Shown here: piece by piece, positions 51,083 to 60,022 of the stretch
Numbering within the stretch: the stretch's first letter is position 1
How the letters are laid out: the number at the start of each line of letters is the position of its first letter
NCBI GenBank assembly: GCA_003248965.1
Contig: QFQU01000002.1
Location: 62,001 to 126,000, forward strand
Direction of reading: 5' to 3'
From: Brevundimonas sp.
Lineage (GTDB): Bacteria; Pseudomonadota; Alphaproteobacteria; Caulobacterales; Caulobacteraceae
DNA: 64,000 nucleotides
The notes under the pieces: model-generated
What the model saw: the letters and a program-made list of their open reading frames with translations, nothing else
Database searches by the model: none
Told to the model about the DNA's origin: nothing
Translations under genes and position numbers: made by a program

Positions 51083-53941
51083 TTACTGCGTCGCCGCAGC
51101 CCGCACCTCGACCGGAATGCCTAGCGCGTCCAGCTGCGGCTTGACCTTGGCGGCGTCGCCCACGACCACCCAGACGAACCGGGCCGGGTCGATGGCGGCG
51201 CGCGCGGCGGCGTCCAGCTGGTCCGCCGTCAAGGCGTTGGTGCGCGCCGCGACCGTTTCCGGATAGTCGTCCGGACGACCCAGCATGTCGTTGGTCCGCA
51301 AGGCCCCCAGCACGGCGCCGGAGGTTTCGTAGCTGCCGGCCAGACGGCGGGTGTTGCCGTTGACCGTCCGCTCCAGCTCGGCCGGGGTCACGCCCTTGCC
51401 GCCCTTCAGGAAGTCGTTGAACTGGGCGTTCAGGGCCGCAATGGCCGGGCCCGTCTGGTCGGCCTGGACCGGCGCCGTCACCAGATAGGGCACGCGGTGC
51501 TGGAAGCCGGAGACGGAGGCGTTGACGCCGTAGGACCAGCCCTTGGTCTCGCGCAGGTCCGAGTTGATGCGCGACAGGAAGTCGTTGCCGAGGACGTTGT
51601 TGGCCGCGTTCAGCACCAGCAGATCGTCCGTACCCGAGGCGTCCAGCACCTCGCCGCCCATGATGAAGGACTGGGGCGACTGCGGACGGTCGATCAGCAC
51701 GATCTTGGGCTTCGCCGCCGGGATCGGGGCCGAGAAGTCCTTTACCGGCTTGGCCGAGGCGGGCGGTACCCACTGGCCCAGCTGGGCGTTCAGGATCGGC
51801 AGGATTTCGGCCAGAGGCTTGTCGGAGACGACGAAGATCTTGGCGTTGTCCGGGCGAATCCACTTGGCGTAGTCGGTGCGGATGTCGGCTTCGGTGATCG
51901 ACCGAACGCTGGCCTCGTCGCCGTTGCCGCTGAACGGACGGCCATAGGGGCTGTTCGCTCCGTACAGCAGTTCCGGCAGGGCGCGGCTGGCCAGGGCGGC
52001 CGGCTGGGTCCGTTCGGCGGCGATACGCGACAGGCGCGCGGCGCGCAGGCGCTCCAGTTCGGCCGGGGCGAAGGCCGGGGTGCGGATCACCTCGGCCAGC
52101 AGGGCGACGGACGGCGCCAGGTTCGGCGTGACCGCGTTCAGGCTGATCACCGACCGGTCCATCGTCGCGCCGGTCGAGATCGTGGCCCCCAGGGCTTCCT
52201 GCGCCTCGGCCAGCTGGGTGGCGTTGCGCGTGCGGGTGCCCTCGTCCATCAGGTCCAGCATCAGGGTCTGCAGCCCCAGTTTGGCGACGTCGTCCGCCGC
52301 CAGGCCGGCGTCGAAGTCCACGGCGATCTTGGTCACGGGGACGGCGTCGCGTTGGGCGTAGACGACCTCCATGCCGTTGGACAGCTGCGCGCGCTGGACG
52401 GCCGGGAAGTCGACGTTGGCGACCTGGCCGATCTCGGGCTTGGCCATCCGCGCAACCCGCTCGATGGGGGGCGCGGGGGTGTGGTTGGCGCCGGCCGGAT
52501 TGGTCGCCGCTTCCTGATAGGCTTCGCGATCCCCGACCAGGGTCGTCAGCGTATAGGCCGGACGGGTCAGCCACTTCTGCATGGCCGCCTGGACCTGGGC
52601 CGGGGTGACGGCGGCATAGGCGGCCAGCTGCTTCTTGTAGAACTCGGGATCACCCGCATACAGCTGACCCTCGGCCAGAGCCACGGCCTTGCCGCCGAAG
52701 CCGCCGACCTGTTCCAGCCCCTGGATGCGGCGCGACAGATACTGGGTCTTGACCCGCTCCACCTCGGCGGCGGTCGGACCGTCGGCGATCAGGCCGTTCA
52801 GTATCTCGCGGGCGCGCGCCTCGACGGCGGCAGGATCCTGTCCCGGCTTGATGTTCAGCGTGATCTCGAAGATGCCGATCCGGTGATAGGCGCCGTTGCC
52901 GGCGCTGACCGACACGGCCGTCTGTTCGCCGCGCACCAGTTCGTTGTCCAGGCGCGAGCTGGCCAGGCCGCCCAGCACCGAGGCGCCGACGCTCAGCGGC
53001 ACCGAATCCGGGTCCAGCATGCCGGGCACCGCCCAGCTGATCTCGACCTGGGCGTTGGCGACGCGGTCGCGTATGGTTTCGTTGACCGGCGCGGCCAGGG
53101 TCGGGACGGGCGCCTGTGCCGGGTTGTTGACCGGGCCGCGCGGGATCGGACCGAAATACTTCTCTGTCAGCTGCCGCGCCTGGGCCGGAGTGATGTCGCC
53201 GGCCAGCACCAGCACGGCGTTGTTCGGGCCGTAGTTGGAGCGGAACCAGTCGCGCACCGTCTCCATCGAGGCGGCGTCCAGATCGGCCATCGAACCGATG
53301 GTCGAGTGGCGATAGGGATGCCCTTCGGGGAACAGGGCCTCCAGCTGCTTGTACTGGTTCAGGCCGTAGGGCTGGTTGTCGCCCTGGCGCTTCTCGTTCT
53401 GGACCACGCCCCGCTGCAGATCCAGCGTCTCCTGGGTGATGGCGCCCAGCATATAGCCCATGCGGTCGCTTTCCAGGAACAGGGCCTGTTCCAGCGCCGG
53501 GGTCGGCACGGTCTCGAAATAGTTGGTGCGGTCGAACCAGGTGGTGCCGTTCATGTCCGTCGCGCCCATGTTGCGCATCGGGGTGAAATAGCTGCCGGGG
53601 GCGTTTTCCGAACCGCCGAACATCAGGTGTTCGAACAGGTGGGCGAAACCGGTCTTGCCGGCCGGTTCATCCTTGGACCCGACATTGTACCAGACCGAAA
53701 CGGCGACGACCGGCGCCTTGTGGTCTTCGTGGACCAGCACAGTCAGGCCGTTGTCCAGGGTGAACCGGGTGTAGGGAATATCCACTTCGCGGACCAGTTC
53801 GGACACGGGCGCGGCCTGGACGGCCGGCGCGGCGGCCGGGGCGTTCCGGGCGGCGGGAGCCGAGGCCCAGACAGGGGTGGAAACCGCCAGAAGGGCGGCG
53901 GCGGCGACGAGAGACCCGGTGCGGCGCATGAAAGCAGACAT
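51083..53941 (-). CDS. M16 (pitrilysin) family zinc peptidase, two-domain
   Basis: 952 residues from the ATG at 53941, with a signal peptide ending VWASA. The inverted zinc motif HLFEH gives His101, Glu104 and His105, with the downstream Glu in VVQNEKRQ. A second M16 half (from about 500) lacks the zinc motif, as usual for full-length pitrilysin-type enzymes. Likely a periplasmic peptidase. Stand-alone gene; divergent from argG. Confidence 0.93.
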   Translation of the reverse strand: MSAFMRRTGSLVAAAALLAVSTPVWASAPAARNAPAAAPAVQAAPVSELVREVDIPYTRFTLDNGLTVLVHEDHKAPVVAVSVWYNVGSKDEPAGKTGFAHLFEHLMFGGSENAPGSYFTPMRNMGATDMNGTTWFDRTNYFETVPTPALEQALFLESDRMGYMLGAITQETLDLQRGVVQNEKRQGDNQPYGLNQYKQLEALFPEGHPYRHSTIGSMADLDAASMETVRDWFRSNYGPNNAVLVLAGDITPAQARQLTEKYFGPIPRGPVNNPAQAPVPTLAAPVNETIRDRVANAQVEISWAVPGMLDPDSVPLSVGASVLGGLASSRLDNELVRGEQTAVSVSAGNGAYHRIGIFEITLNIKPGQDPAAVEARAREILNGLIADGPTAAEVERVKTQYLSRRIQGLEQVGGFGGKAVALAEGQLYAGDPEFYKKQLAAYAAVTPAQVQAAMQKWLTRPAYTLTTLVGDREAYQEAATNPAGANHTPAPPIERVARMAKPEIGQVANVDFPAVQRAQLSNGMEVVYAQRDAVPVTKIAVDFDAGLAADDVAKLGLQTLMLDLMDEGTRTRNATQLAEAQEALGATISTGATMDRSVISLNAVTPNLAPSVALLAEVIRTPAFAPAELERLRAARLSRIAAERTQPAALASRALPELLYGANSPYGRPFSGNGDEASVRSITEADIRTDYAKWIRPDNAKIFVVSDKPLAEILPILNAQLGQWVPPASAKPVKDFSAPIPAAKPKIVLIDRPQSPQSFIMGGEVLDASGTDDLLVLNAANNVLGNDFLSRINSDLRETKGWSYGVNASVSGFQHRVPYLVTAPVQADQTGPAIAALNAQFNDFLKGGKGVTPAELERTVNGNTRRLAGSYETSGAVLGALRTNDMLGRPDDYPETVAARTNALTADQLDAAARAAIDPARFVWVVVGDAAKVKPQLDALGIPVEVRAAATQ

Positions 53942-54060
53942 CCTTGGATTCCAGATGTCCGAACCATAACGGGGGTCGCCCGTGTGACAACGCGGCGGAT
54001 TGACCATGACAAAAGCTTAATCTTGGCGTGTCCCGTTGTCGGAAAAGGGGGCGGAAAAGG

Positions 54061-54089
54061 TTGCATCACCGGACCCCCGGTCTTATGCG
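54061..54089 (+). promoter_or_regulatory. Candidate sigma-70 promoter of argG
   Basis: TTGCAT (54061-54066), 17-bp spacer, TATGCG (54084-54089), 47 bp before the argG ATG. Both hexamers are partial matches. Confidence 0.45.
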
Positions 54090-54136
54090 CGCGTCAACTT
54101 CCCGTCCGCCGCCACCGCCTTGCTGAAAGAGCCGCC

Positions 54137-55375
54137 ATGTCCGCCCCCGCCGACAAGCCCGTCAAGAAAGTCGTCCTCGCCTATTCCGGCGGCCTGGACA
54201 CCTCCATCATCCTGAAATGGCTGCAGACCGAATATAACGCCGAAGTCGTGACCTTCACCGCCGACCTGGGCCAGGGCGAGGAGCTTGGCCCGGCGCGCGA
54301 GAAGGCGCTGAAGCTGGGCATCAAGCCCGAGAACATCTTCATCGACGACCTGCGCGAAGAGTTCGTGCGCGACTTCGTCTTCCCCATGTTCCGCGCCAAC
54401 GCTCAGTACGAGGGCGACTATCTGCTGGGCACCTCCATCGCCCGTCCGCTGATCTCCAAGCGCCAGATCGAGATCGCGCGTCAGGTCGGGGCCGACGCCG
54501 TCTGTCACGGCGCGACCGGCAAGGGCAACGATCAGGTCCGGTTCGAACTGGGCTACTATGCGCTGGAGCCCGACATCCGCGTCATCGCCCCCTGGCGCGA
54601 GTGGGAGTTCCGCAGCCGCGAGGCCCTGCTGGACTTCGCCGAGAAAAACCAGATCCCGATTTCCAAGGACAAGCGCGGCGAGGCGCCGTTCAGCGTCGAC
54701 GCCAACCTTCTGCACTCCTCGTCCGAGGGCAAGGTGCTGGAAGACCCGGCGGTCGAGGCCCCCGAGTTCGTCCACCAGCGCACCATCAGCCCCGAGGACG
54801 CGCCGGACGTGGCGACGGTCATCGAGATCGGCTTCGAAAAGGGCGATCCCGTCTCGATCAACGGCGAGGCCATGAGCCCGGCGACCCTGCTGACCGCCCT
54901 GAACCAGTATGGCCACGACAACGGGATCGGCCGTCTGGACCTGGTCGAGAACCGCTTCGTCGGCATGAAGTCGCGCGGCGTCTATGAGACGCCCGGCGGA
55001 ACTATCCTGATCGCGGCCCACCGCGGCATCGAAAGCATCACCCTGGACGGCGGCTCCATGCACCTGAAGGACCAGTTGATGCCGAAATACGCCGAGTTGA
55101 TCTACAACGGCTTCTGGTTCTCGCCCGAGCGCGAGATGCTTCAGGCCGCCATCGACCTGAGCCAGGAAAAGGTCTCCGGCACGGTCAAGGTCAAGCTGTA
55201 CAAGGGCAATGTCTCGGTCATCGGCCGCGAAAGCCCCAACAGCCTGTACGACCAGGACCTCGTCACCTTCGAGGAGGGCGTCCAGGCCTACGACCACAAG
55301 GACGCCGCCGGCTTCATCAAGCTGAACGCGCTGCGTCTGCGCGTCCTGGCCAAGCGCGAGGCGCGCGAGGGCTAA
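54137..55375 (+). CDS. argG: Argininosuccinate synthase
   Basis: 412 residues, standard length. N-terminal ATP-pyrophosphatase loop [10 protein letters not shown], then GNDQVRFE and the citrulline/aspartate binding regions. It condenses citrulline and aspartate in arginine synthesis. Its stop overlaps the convergent sugar dehydrogenase stop by 4 bp. Confidence 0.97.
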   Translation: MSAPADKPVKKVVLAYSGGLDTSIILKWLQTEYNAEVVTFTADLGQGEELGPAREKALKLGIKPENIFIDDLREEFVRDFVFPMFRANAQYEGDYLLGTSIARPLISKRQIEIARQVGADAVCHGATGKGNDQVRFELGYYALEPDIRVIAPWREWEFRSREALLDFAEKNQIPISKDKRGEAPFSVDANLLHSSSEGKVLEDPAVEAPEFVHQRTISPEDAPDVATVIEIGFEKGDPVSINGEAMSPATLLTALNQYGHDNGIGRLDLVENRFVGMKSRGVYETPGGTILIAAHRGIESITLDGGSMHLKDQLMPKYAELIYNGFWFSPEREMLQAAIDLSQEKVSGTVKVKLYKGNVSVIGRESPNSLYDQDLVTFEEGVQAYDHKDAAGFIKLNALRLRVLAKREAREG

Positions 55376-56673
55376 TCCGTTGGCCGGGCGATCCTCAGGA
55401 TCGCCCGGCTGCGGTCGTCCGTGACCCAGATCGCGCCGTCGGCGGCGACGGCCATCACCACCGGCGATCCGCGCGGCTGGCGGCCCGCAACGGTATCCCA
55501 GCCGGGCGTCAGCACCTTGCCGCGTACGCTGGGCGCGCCCGTCGGATAGGGCGCCGAGCCGCGCGGATACAGGGCGTAACGCCCGCCGATGTCGGTCAGG
55601 GGCCGTCCCTGGTCGTCCGTCTCGGCCGCCATGATCCGCCCGCCCGTGCGGCGATAGCCGTGCCAGCTCATCAGCAGCCGGCCGCGAAGTTCGGGGAACA
55701 TCGTCCCCTCGTAATAGATCAGGTCCAGCGGCGCGGCGTGCGGCGGCAGAAGCGCCACGGGCCGATCGCGCTGGCCGCACCGCGCCTGGGCCGCGCTCCA
55801 GCCCGGCAGGGGCGTGGCCAGATCGACGCAATAGGGCCAGCCGTAATCGCCGCCGCGGCGAAGGACGTTGATCTCATCATAGGGATGGTCGGGCGTGGTC
55901 AGATCGACCGAATTCTCGCCCTGCAGGATCGTGCCCGACGGATGCCGAACCAGGGCGATGGAGTTCCTAAGGCCCGAGGCGAAAACCGTGCTGTCTTCGG
56001 CCCAGCGGCCGTCGCCCAGATAGGCGTGACGCCGCACCTGGGCCGTCCCAGCGCTGTCGATGCAGGCGCCAGAGGCCGTCGTGCGCGGCCGGCCCCGGTC
56101 GTCCACGCAGCGGTCGCTGGGCGCCCCGACATTGACCAGCAGCGCCCCGTCGCCGTCGAAGACGAAGCTGGACAGCGGATGGCGGTTGTCGTGCAGCCGG
56201 TTGTCGGGCAGGCCGCCGATCACCGTCCGCACAGTCGCCGCCGGATCGGCCGCGTCTGGGTCCAGCGTCAGGATGCGGTTCATCTCGGACACATAGACCC
56301 GCCCGTCCGGACCGCGCGCCACGGTGTGGGGCATGGACAGGCCCTTGGCCAGCCTGCGCCAGCGCGCCGAGCCGTCCGGCGCGAACGACAGCCGCCACAC
56401 CGAACCCCGCCCCGCCTGCCAGCCGCCCAAGTCAGTGACCAGCCAGTCGCCGCCGGACAGCGCCAAAAGACCCCGCGGCATCCGGGGGCCGTCGTTTGCC
56501 GTCCCCTGCCACACCAGCCCCAGACAATAGCCCGGCGCCATCCGCACCGTGGTCATCGGCCGCCCGCCGCACTGGCCTTCCGTCGCATAGACCCGCTGGG
56601 CTGCACTGGCGCTGGCTGGGGCGCCGACGGGCGCGGCGATCAGAGCCAGGATCAAGAGCAGGGGACGCAGCAT
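55372..56673 (-). CDS. PQQ-dependent sugar dehydrogenase-like beta-propeller
   Basis: 433 residues with a signal peptide (about 1-28). Blade motifs typical of soluble glucose/sorbosone dehydrogenases: [34 protein letters not shown], and YGWPYCVD with a putative active-site region. Such periplasmic enzymes oxidise aldoses with PQQ; no PQQ synthesis genes are nearby. Substrate uncertain. Confidence 0.82.
   Translation of the reverse strand: MLRPLLLILALIAAPVGAPASASAAQRVYATEGQCGGRPMTTVRMAPGYCLGLVWQGTANDGPRMPRGLLALSGGDWLVTDLGGWQAGRGSVWRLSFAPDGSARWRRLAKGLSMPHTVARGPDGRVYVSEMNRILTLDPDAADPAATVRTVIGGLPDNRLHDNRHPLSSFVFDGDGALLVNVGAPSDRCVDDRGRPRTTASGACIDSAGTAQVRRHAYLGDGRWAEDSTVFASGLRNSIALVRHPSGTILQGENSVDLTTPDHPYDEINVLRRGGDYGWPYCVDLATPLPGWSAAQARCGQRDRPVALLPPHAAPLDLIYYEGTMFPELRGRLLMSWHGYRRTGGRIMAAETDDQGRPLTDIGGRYALYPRGSAPYPTGAPSVRGKVLTPGWDTVAGRQPRGSPVVMAVAADGAIWVTDDRSRAILRIARPTD
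55383..55409. terminator. Perfect hairpin between argG and the sugar dehydrogenase gene
   Basis: GCCGGGCGATCC (55383-55394) pairs with GGATCGCCCGGC (55398-55409) around a 3-nt loop, 7 bp after the argG stop and inside the last codons of the convergent gene. No T-run on either side, so intrinsic termination is only possible. Confidence 0.5.
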
Positions 56674-56718
56674 CAGGCGGCCAGCTTCTCCATTTCCCCA
56701 TCCTGCGGCAAGTGGACT

Positions 56719-57522
56719 TCAGTCCAGATGCGCCCAGAACCAGTCGCCGCGTCGGTCGACCGTGACGGGCAGGCCGAACAGGTCGCTGAGGACCGGGCGG
56801 GTCAGCAGGGCGTCCTTGGCCCCGTCCGCCAGCACCCGGCCCTCGCGCAGCAGGACCAGATGGTCGATCTCGGGCAGGATTTCCTCAATGTGGTGGGTGA
56901 TCAGCACCAGGGTCACGCCCGACCGCGCCACGTCGCGCAGCGCCTCCAGAAATTGCCGCCGCGTCGCCGGGTCCAGTCCGCCGCAGGGCTCGTCCAGCAG
57001 CAGGGCGCGGGGCTGATGGACCAGGGCGCGGGCGATCAGCACCCGACGCGCCTCGCCGGTCGACAGGGTGGCCATCCTGCGCCCGATCAGATGGGCGACG
57101 CCCATCCGCCCCAGCGCCTCGCGGCTGGCGTGGCGCATCGCCTCGGTCACGACGTGGTTCCACACGCCGCGTGCGGCGAAGAAGCCGGACACGACCGCGT
57201 CGAACACCTCCAACCTCTCGTCGCTGGTGAAGTCCGACTGGACGGCGGGCGACACCACGCCCAGCAGGCTGCGCAGCTCGAACACGTCCCAGTGGGCGCG
57301 GCCCAGAATGCGGACCTCGCCCAGGCGGCCGTCGCCGCCTGCGCCGACGGTCGGATAGATCTGGCGGGTGATCAGCTGGACCACGGTGGACTTGCCCGAC
57401 CCGTTGCGGCCCAGGATGGCGGTGTGGCGCCCCTCGGGCAGGGTCAGGGTGACGCCGTTCAACAAGGCGCGGTCGCCGCGCGCGACGCTGACGCGGTCTA
57501 TCGACAGAAGCGGTGGAGGCAT
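56719..57522 (-). CDS. Orphan ABC transporter ATPase
   Basis: 267 residues from the ATG at 57522. Walker A GRNGSGKST, signature LSTGEARRVLIARAL, Walker B LLLDEPCGGLD and H-loop ITHHIEEI are intact. The closest look is the ModF/YlmA-type ATPases, which lack adjacent permeases, as here. Role unknown. It lies 45 bp upstream of the sugar dehydrogenase gene on the same strand. Confidence 0.85.
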   Translation of the reverse strand: MPPPLLSIDRVSVARGDRALLNGVTLTLPEGRHTAILGRNGSGKSTVVQLITRQIYPTVGAGGDGRLGEVRILGRAHWDVFELRSLLGVVSPAVQSDFTSDERLEVFDAVVSGFFAARGVWNHVVTEAMRHASREALGRMGVAHLIGRRMATLSTGEARRVLIARALVHQPRALLLDEPCGGLDPATRRQFLEALRDVARSGVTLVLITHHIEEILPEIDHLVLLREGRVLADGAKDALLTRPVLSDLFGLPVTVDRRGDWFWAHLD

Positions 57523-57573
57523 GGCCGAAAGCTTAGCCTTAGGCCGCACGAGACGGAACCCTTGGGGTCGGCT

Positions 57574-58893
57574 TCAGATCAGGCCCTGTTCGCGCGCCTC
57601 TCGCGTCAGGCCGTCGCGGAACTCGGGCGCGGCCAGGGCGATCAGGGCGCGCGCCCGTTGGCTGGTCGACTTGCCTTTCAGATCGGTCCAGCCGTGTTCG
57701 GTGACGATGATGTGGGTGTCGTTGCGCGGCGTCGTCACCGGCCCGTCCAGTCGCGCCACGATGCGCGAGGCTGTCCCCTTCGCCGCCGTGGAATGGCAGG
57801 CGATGATCGACTTGCCGCCCTCCGAGCCATAGGCCCCGCGCACGAAGTCCAGCTGGCCGCCCGAGGCCGTGAACTGTCGTCCGTTCAGATACTCCGAACA
57901 ACAGGCCCCGGTCAGATCGATCTGAAGCGTGGCGTTGACCGAGATCATCTTCACATTGCGGGCGATCAGCGCCGGATCGTTCACATAGGAGACCGGATGG
58001 GCCTCCAGGCCGCGATTGCCGTTCAGGAAGTCGTAGGTGTTCCGGTCCCCCATCGAAAATGCGAAGACGCCGACGCCGGGGTGCAGGGTCTTTCGGGAAT
58101 GATCGGCCGCCCCCGCCTGCATCAGCTCCACCAGGCCGGGCGTCAGCATCTCGGTATGGACGCCCAGATGGCGGTGGTCCTTCAGCGCGTCGCAGACAGC
58201 GTTGGGCAGGGCGCCGATGCCCATCTGCAGGGTCGAGCCGTCCTCGACCAGATCGGCGATGGTCCGGCCGATGATCAGGTCCGCCGCCTGGGGCTGTGCC
58301 TTGGGCACGACCAGAAGCGGGGCGGCGTGTTCGACGACGGCCGCGACCCGCGACACATGAACGGTGCAGTCGCCGAACACGCGCGGCATGTGCGGATTGA
58401 CCTCGACGATCACCGTGCGCGCCGTCTCGGACACCGGCTTGGCGTAGTCGGTGTTCGTGCCGAAGGAGAAGAAGCCGTCCTCGTCCATCGGCGACACGGT
58501 GCAGATCAGCGTATCCACCCCGACCTCGTGGCACAGCAGGCGCGGCGACTGCTGAAAGCCCGTGGGGATGAACTGGACCGGATTGGGCCGGCCGGCGTCG
58601 CGCGCCCTCTGCTCCAGCCCGCGTTCGATGGCCGTATGGAACAGGCTCCACGGCCGGATGCGCCCCATCAGTTCGTCGCGCAACACCGTCTGGCCGGCGA
58701 TGGCGGTGGTGAGCAGATAGTAGAGGTTGACGTCCTCGACCTCTCCCCGCTCGGCCCGGTCGGCCAGGGCCTTGAGCAAAGCCGGCGGCTGGGACGCGCC
58801 CAGGCCCATGACGACCTTGGCGCCCGAGGCGATCAGGGCGGCGGCCTGGTCGGGGGTCTTCAGCCGTTCGGCGTAGAGGCGGGCGGCGGTCAT
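57574..58893 (-). CDS. Acetyl-CoA hydrolase / 4-hydroxybutyrate CoA-transferase family
   Basis: 439 residues. Class I CoA-transferase fold with a likely catalytic Glu in the GSEGGKSIIA loop; LQMGIGALPNAVCDAL and IVTEHGWTDLKGKS are typical. It would exchange CoA between acetyl-CoA and a short acid such as 4-hydroxybutyrate, or hydrolyse acetyl-CoA. The succinate-semialdehyde dehydrogenase elsewhere in the window makes a 4-hydroxybutyrate link possible but unproven. Confidence 0.85.
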   Translation of the reverse strand: MTAARLYAERLKTPDQAAALIASGAKVVMGLGASQPPALLKALADRAERGEVEDVNLYYLLTTAIAGQTVLRDELMGRIRPWSLFHTAIERGLEQRARDAGRPNPVQFIPTGFQQSPRLLCHEVGVDTLICTVSPMDEDGFFSFGTNTDYAKPVSETARTVIVEVNPHMPRVFGDCTVHVSRVAAVVEHAAPLLVVPKAQPQAADLIIGRTIADLVEDGSTLQMGIGALPNAVCDALKDHRHLGVHTEMLTPGLVELMQAGAADHSRKTLHPGVGVFAFSMGDRNTYDFLNGNRGLEAHPVSYVNDPALIARNVKMISVNATLQIDLTGACCSEYLNGRQFTASGGQLDFVRGAYGSEGGKSIIACHSTAAKGTASRIVARLDGPVTTPRNDTHIIVTEHGWTDLKGKSTSQRARALIALAAPEFRDGLTREAREQGLI

Positions 58894-58974
58894 GGGGTCT
58901 CTCCGTCCTACGCCCCTCTCGCGATCCCGGGGGCGTCCAGAATCACTATCCTCTCTCGAAAGCGGCGCGCGCCG

Positions 58975-59748
58975 CTAGACTTTCGGCGCGGCCTGCGTTC
59001 GTTCCCGCGCCTCATGATCCTGCAACGATGCATGACGCCGCTTCTGGAACCGCTCGACGGCGTAGGCGGCCAGCCACAACACCATGGCCCAGGCGGCGCC
59101 CACGGCCCAGCCGGCGATGACGTCCGAGGCCCAGTGCGCGCCCAGATAGATGCGCGTCGCCCCCACCAGCAGGGCCAGAAGGACGCCGACGCCCAGCACC
59201 AGAGCTTTCAGCCGCTTCTGCGGAAAGGCGCGGGTCAGCATGACGGCGACGGTCAGATAGAAGACAGTGGACAGAAGCGCATGGCCGGACGGGAAGCTGG
59301 CGTTGATCGTCTCCACCGCCTGGACGGCGACGGGCGGTCGTTCGCGTTCGAACACCGCCTTCAGCCCTTCGCTGAGCGCGACCCCGCCCGCCAACCCCAG
59401 CGGCAGCAGGACCGCCGACAGCCATTTGCGCTGCGCCACCAGAAAGACGATCACGATCAGGGCGAACAGGCCCAGCACCGATATGCCGCCCAGCGCGGTG
59501 ATGTCGGCCGCCGCCTCCTTCAGCCACCACGGCCCCCACGGTCGGCCGGGATCGTCGGCGTAGGGCCGCATCAGGGCCAGGACATGATGGTCGAAGGCCT
59601 GGCCGTCGGCCTCGGTCATGTCGTCGGCGACCTCGACGAAGACCAGCACCCCGGTCGCCGCGACGAACAGGGCGCTCAAGACGGCCAGTTCTGTCCGGGC
59701 CTTCGCCACGAGACGTGTCAGAAAGGGACGATCGAGCGCAGGGGTCAT
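58975..59748 (-). CDS. PAP2-family membrane phosphatase under EcfG control
   Basis: 257 residues with about six membrane helices. All three PAP2 motifs are present: KAVFERERPP, SFPSGHALLS and TRIYLGAHWASDV, so a lipid phosphatase (phosphatidate, undecaprenyl or LPS phosphate) is likely. An exact EcfG promoter lies with its -10 only 11 bp before the start codon, so the mRNA would be almost leaderless. This makes it a likely envelope-remodelling member of the stress regulon. Confidence 0.88.
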   Translation of the reverse strand: MTPALDRPFLTRLVAKARTELAVLSALFVAATGVLVFVEVADDMTEADGQAFDHHVLALMRPYADDPGRPWGPWWLKEAAADITALGGISVLGLFALIVIVFLVAQRKWLSAVLLPLGLAGGVALSEGLKAVFERERPPVAVQAVETINASFPSGHALLSTVFYLTVAVMLTRAFPQKRLKALVLGVGVLLALLVGATRIYLGAHWASDVIAGWAVGAAWAMVLWLAAYAVERFQKRRHASLQDHEARERTQAAPKV

Positions 59749-59756
59749 AGGGGACT

Positions 59757-59783
59757 GGAACGGCGAAGCTGGCGGCGCGTTCC
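59757..59783. promoter_or_regulatory. Two-way sigma-EcfG promoter palindrome
   Basis: The 27-bp segment starts GGAACG and ends CGTTCC. On the plus strand it reads GGAAC-N16-CGTT (59757-59781), and on the minus strand GGAAC-N16-CGTT (59783-59759). The minus orientation serves the PAP2 gene. The plus orientation points towards nrdA, 240 bp away, with a small hairpin ATCACG/CGTGAT 4 bp after it. Confidence 0.7.
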
Positions 59784-59932
59784 GATCACGCGTTCGTGAT
59801 GTTTTGACGCAGGGCCGTCATCGGCATGTTGCAGGCTTGAGCTCAGGCTTTTCAACAGCGTGAGAACAGTTGTCCGACCGATTCGCCCACAAAGGCCGAC
59901 GTCAACCCGTTGACGGGTCATTAGGCATATGC

Positions 59933-59979
59933 GCCCTATATGTGGGCTCGGGGAGCGTGAACGCCACTAGATGATGTGG
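59933..59979 (+). promoter_or_regulatory. Tandem NrdR boxes upstream of nrdA
   Basis: GCCCTATATGTGGGCT (59933-59948) and CCACTAGATGATGTGG (59964-59979) match the NrdR consensus at about 10 and 11 of 16 positions by eye. Their starts are exactly 31 bp apart, the spacing of functional NrdR box pairs. They lie 44-90 bp before the nrdA start. Confidence 0.65.
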
Positions 59980-60022
59980 TCGAAGCGCAGGTGGCTCTAG
60001 GCTGTTTCTGTTCAGGACACGG

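Noticed and set aside
51497..55375. Very long open frame on the plus strand opposite the M16 protease and running into argG
   Set aside because: An artefact of GC-rich third positions. The M16 gene on the other strand has clear motifs; only the argG part from 54137 is real.
55660..59799. Open frame of over 1300 codons on the plus strand
   Set aside because: It is antisense to four well-supported genes (sugar dehydrogenase, ABC ATPase, CoA-transferase, PAP2) and shows no recognisable domain.
59785..59800. Terminator right after the two-way EcfG promoter
   Set aside because: ATCACG/CGTGAT with GTTTT is only a 6-bp stem and would sit at the very start of a transcript; noted as structure, not called.
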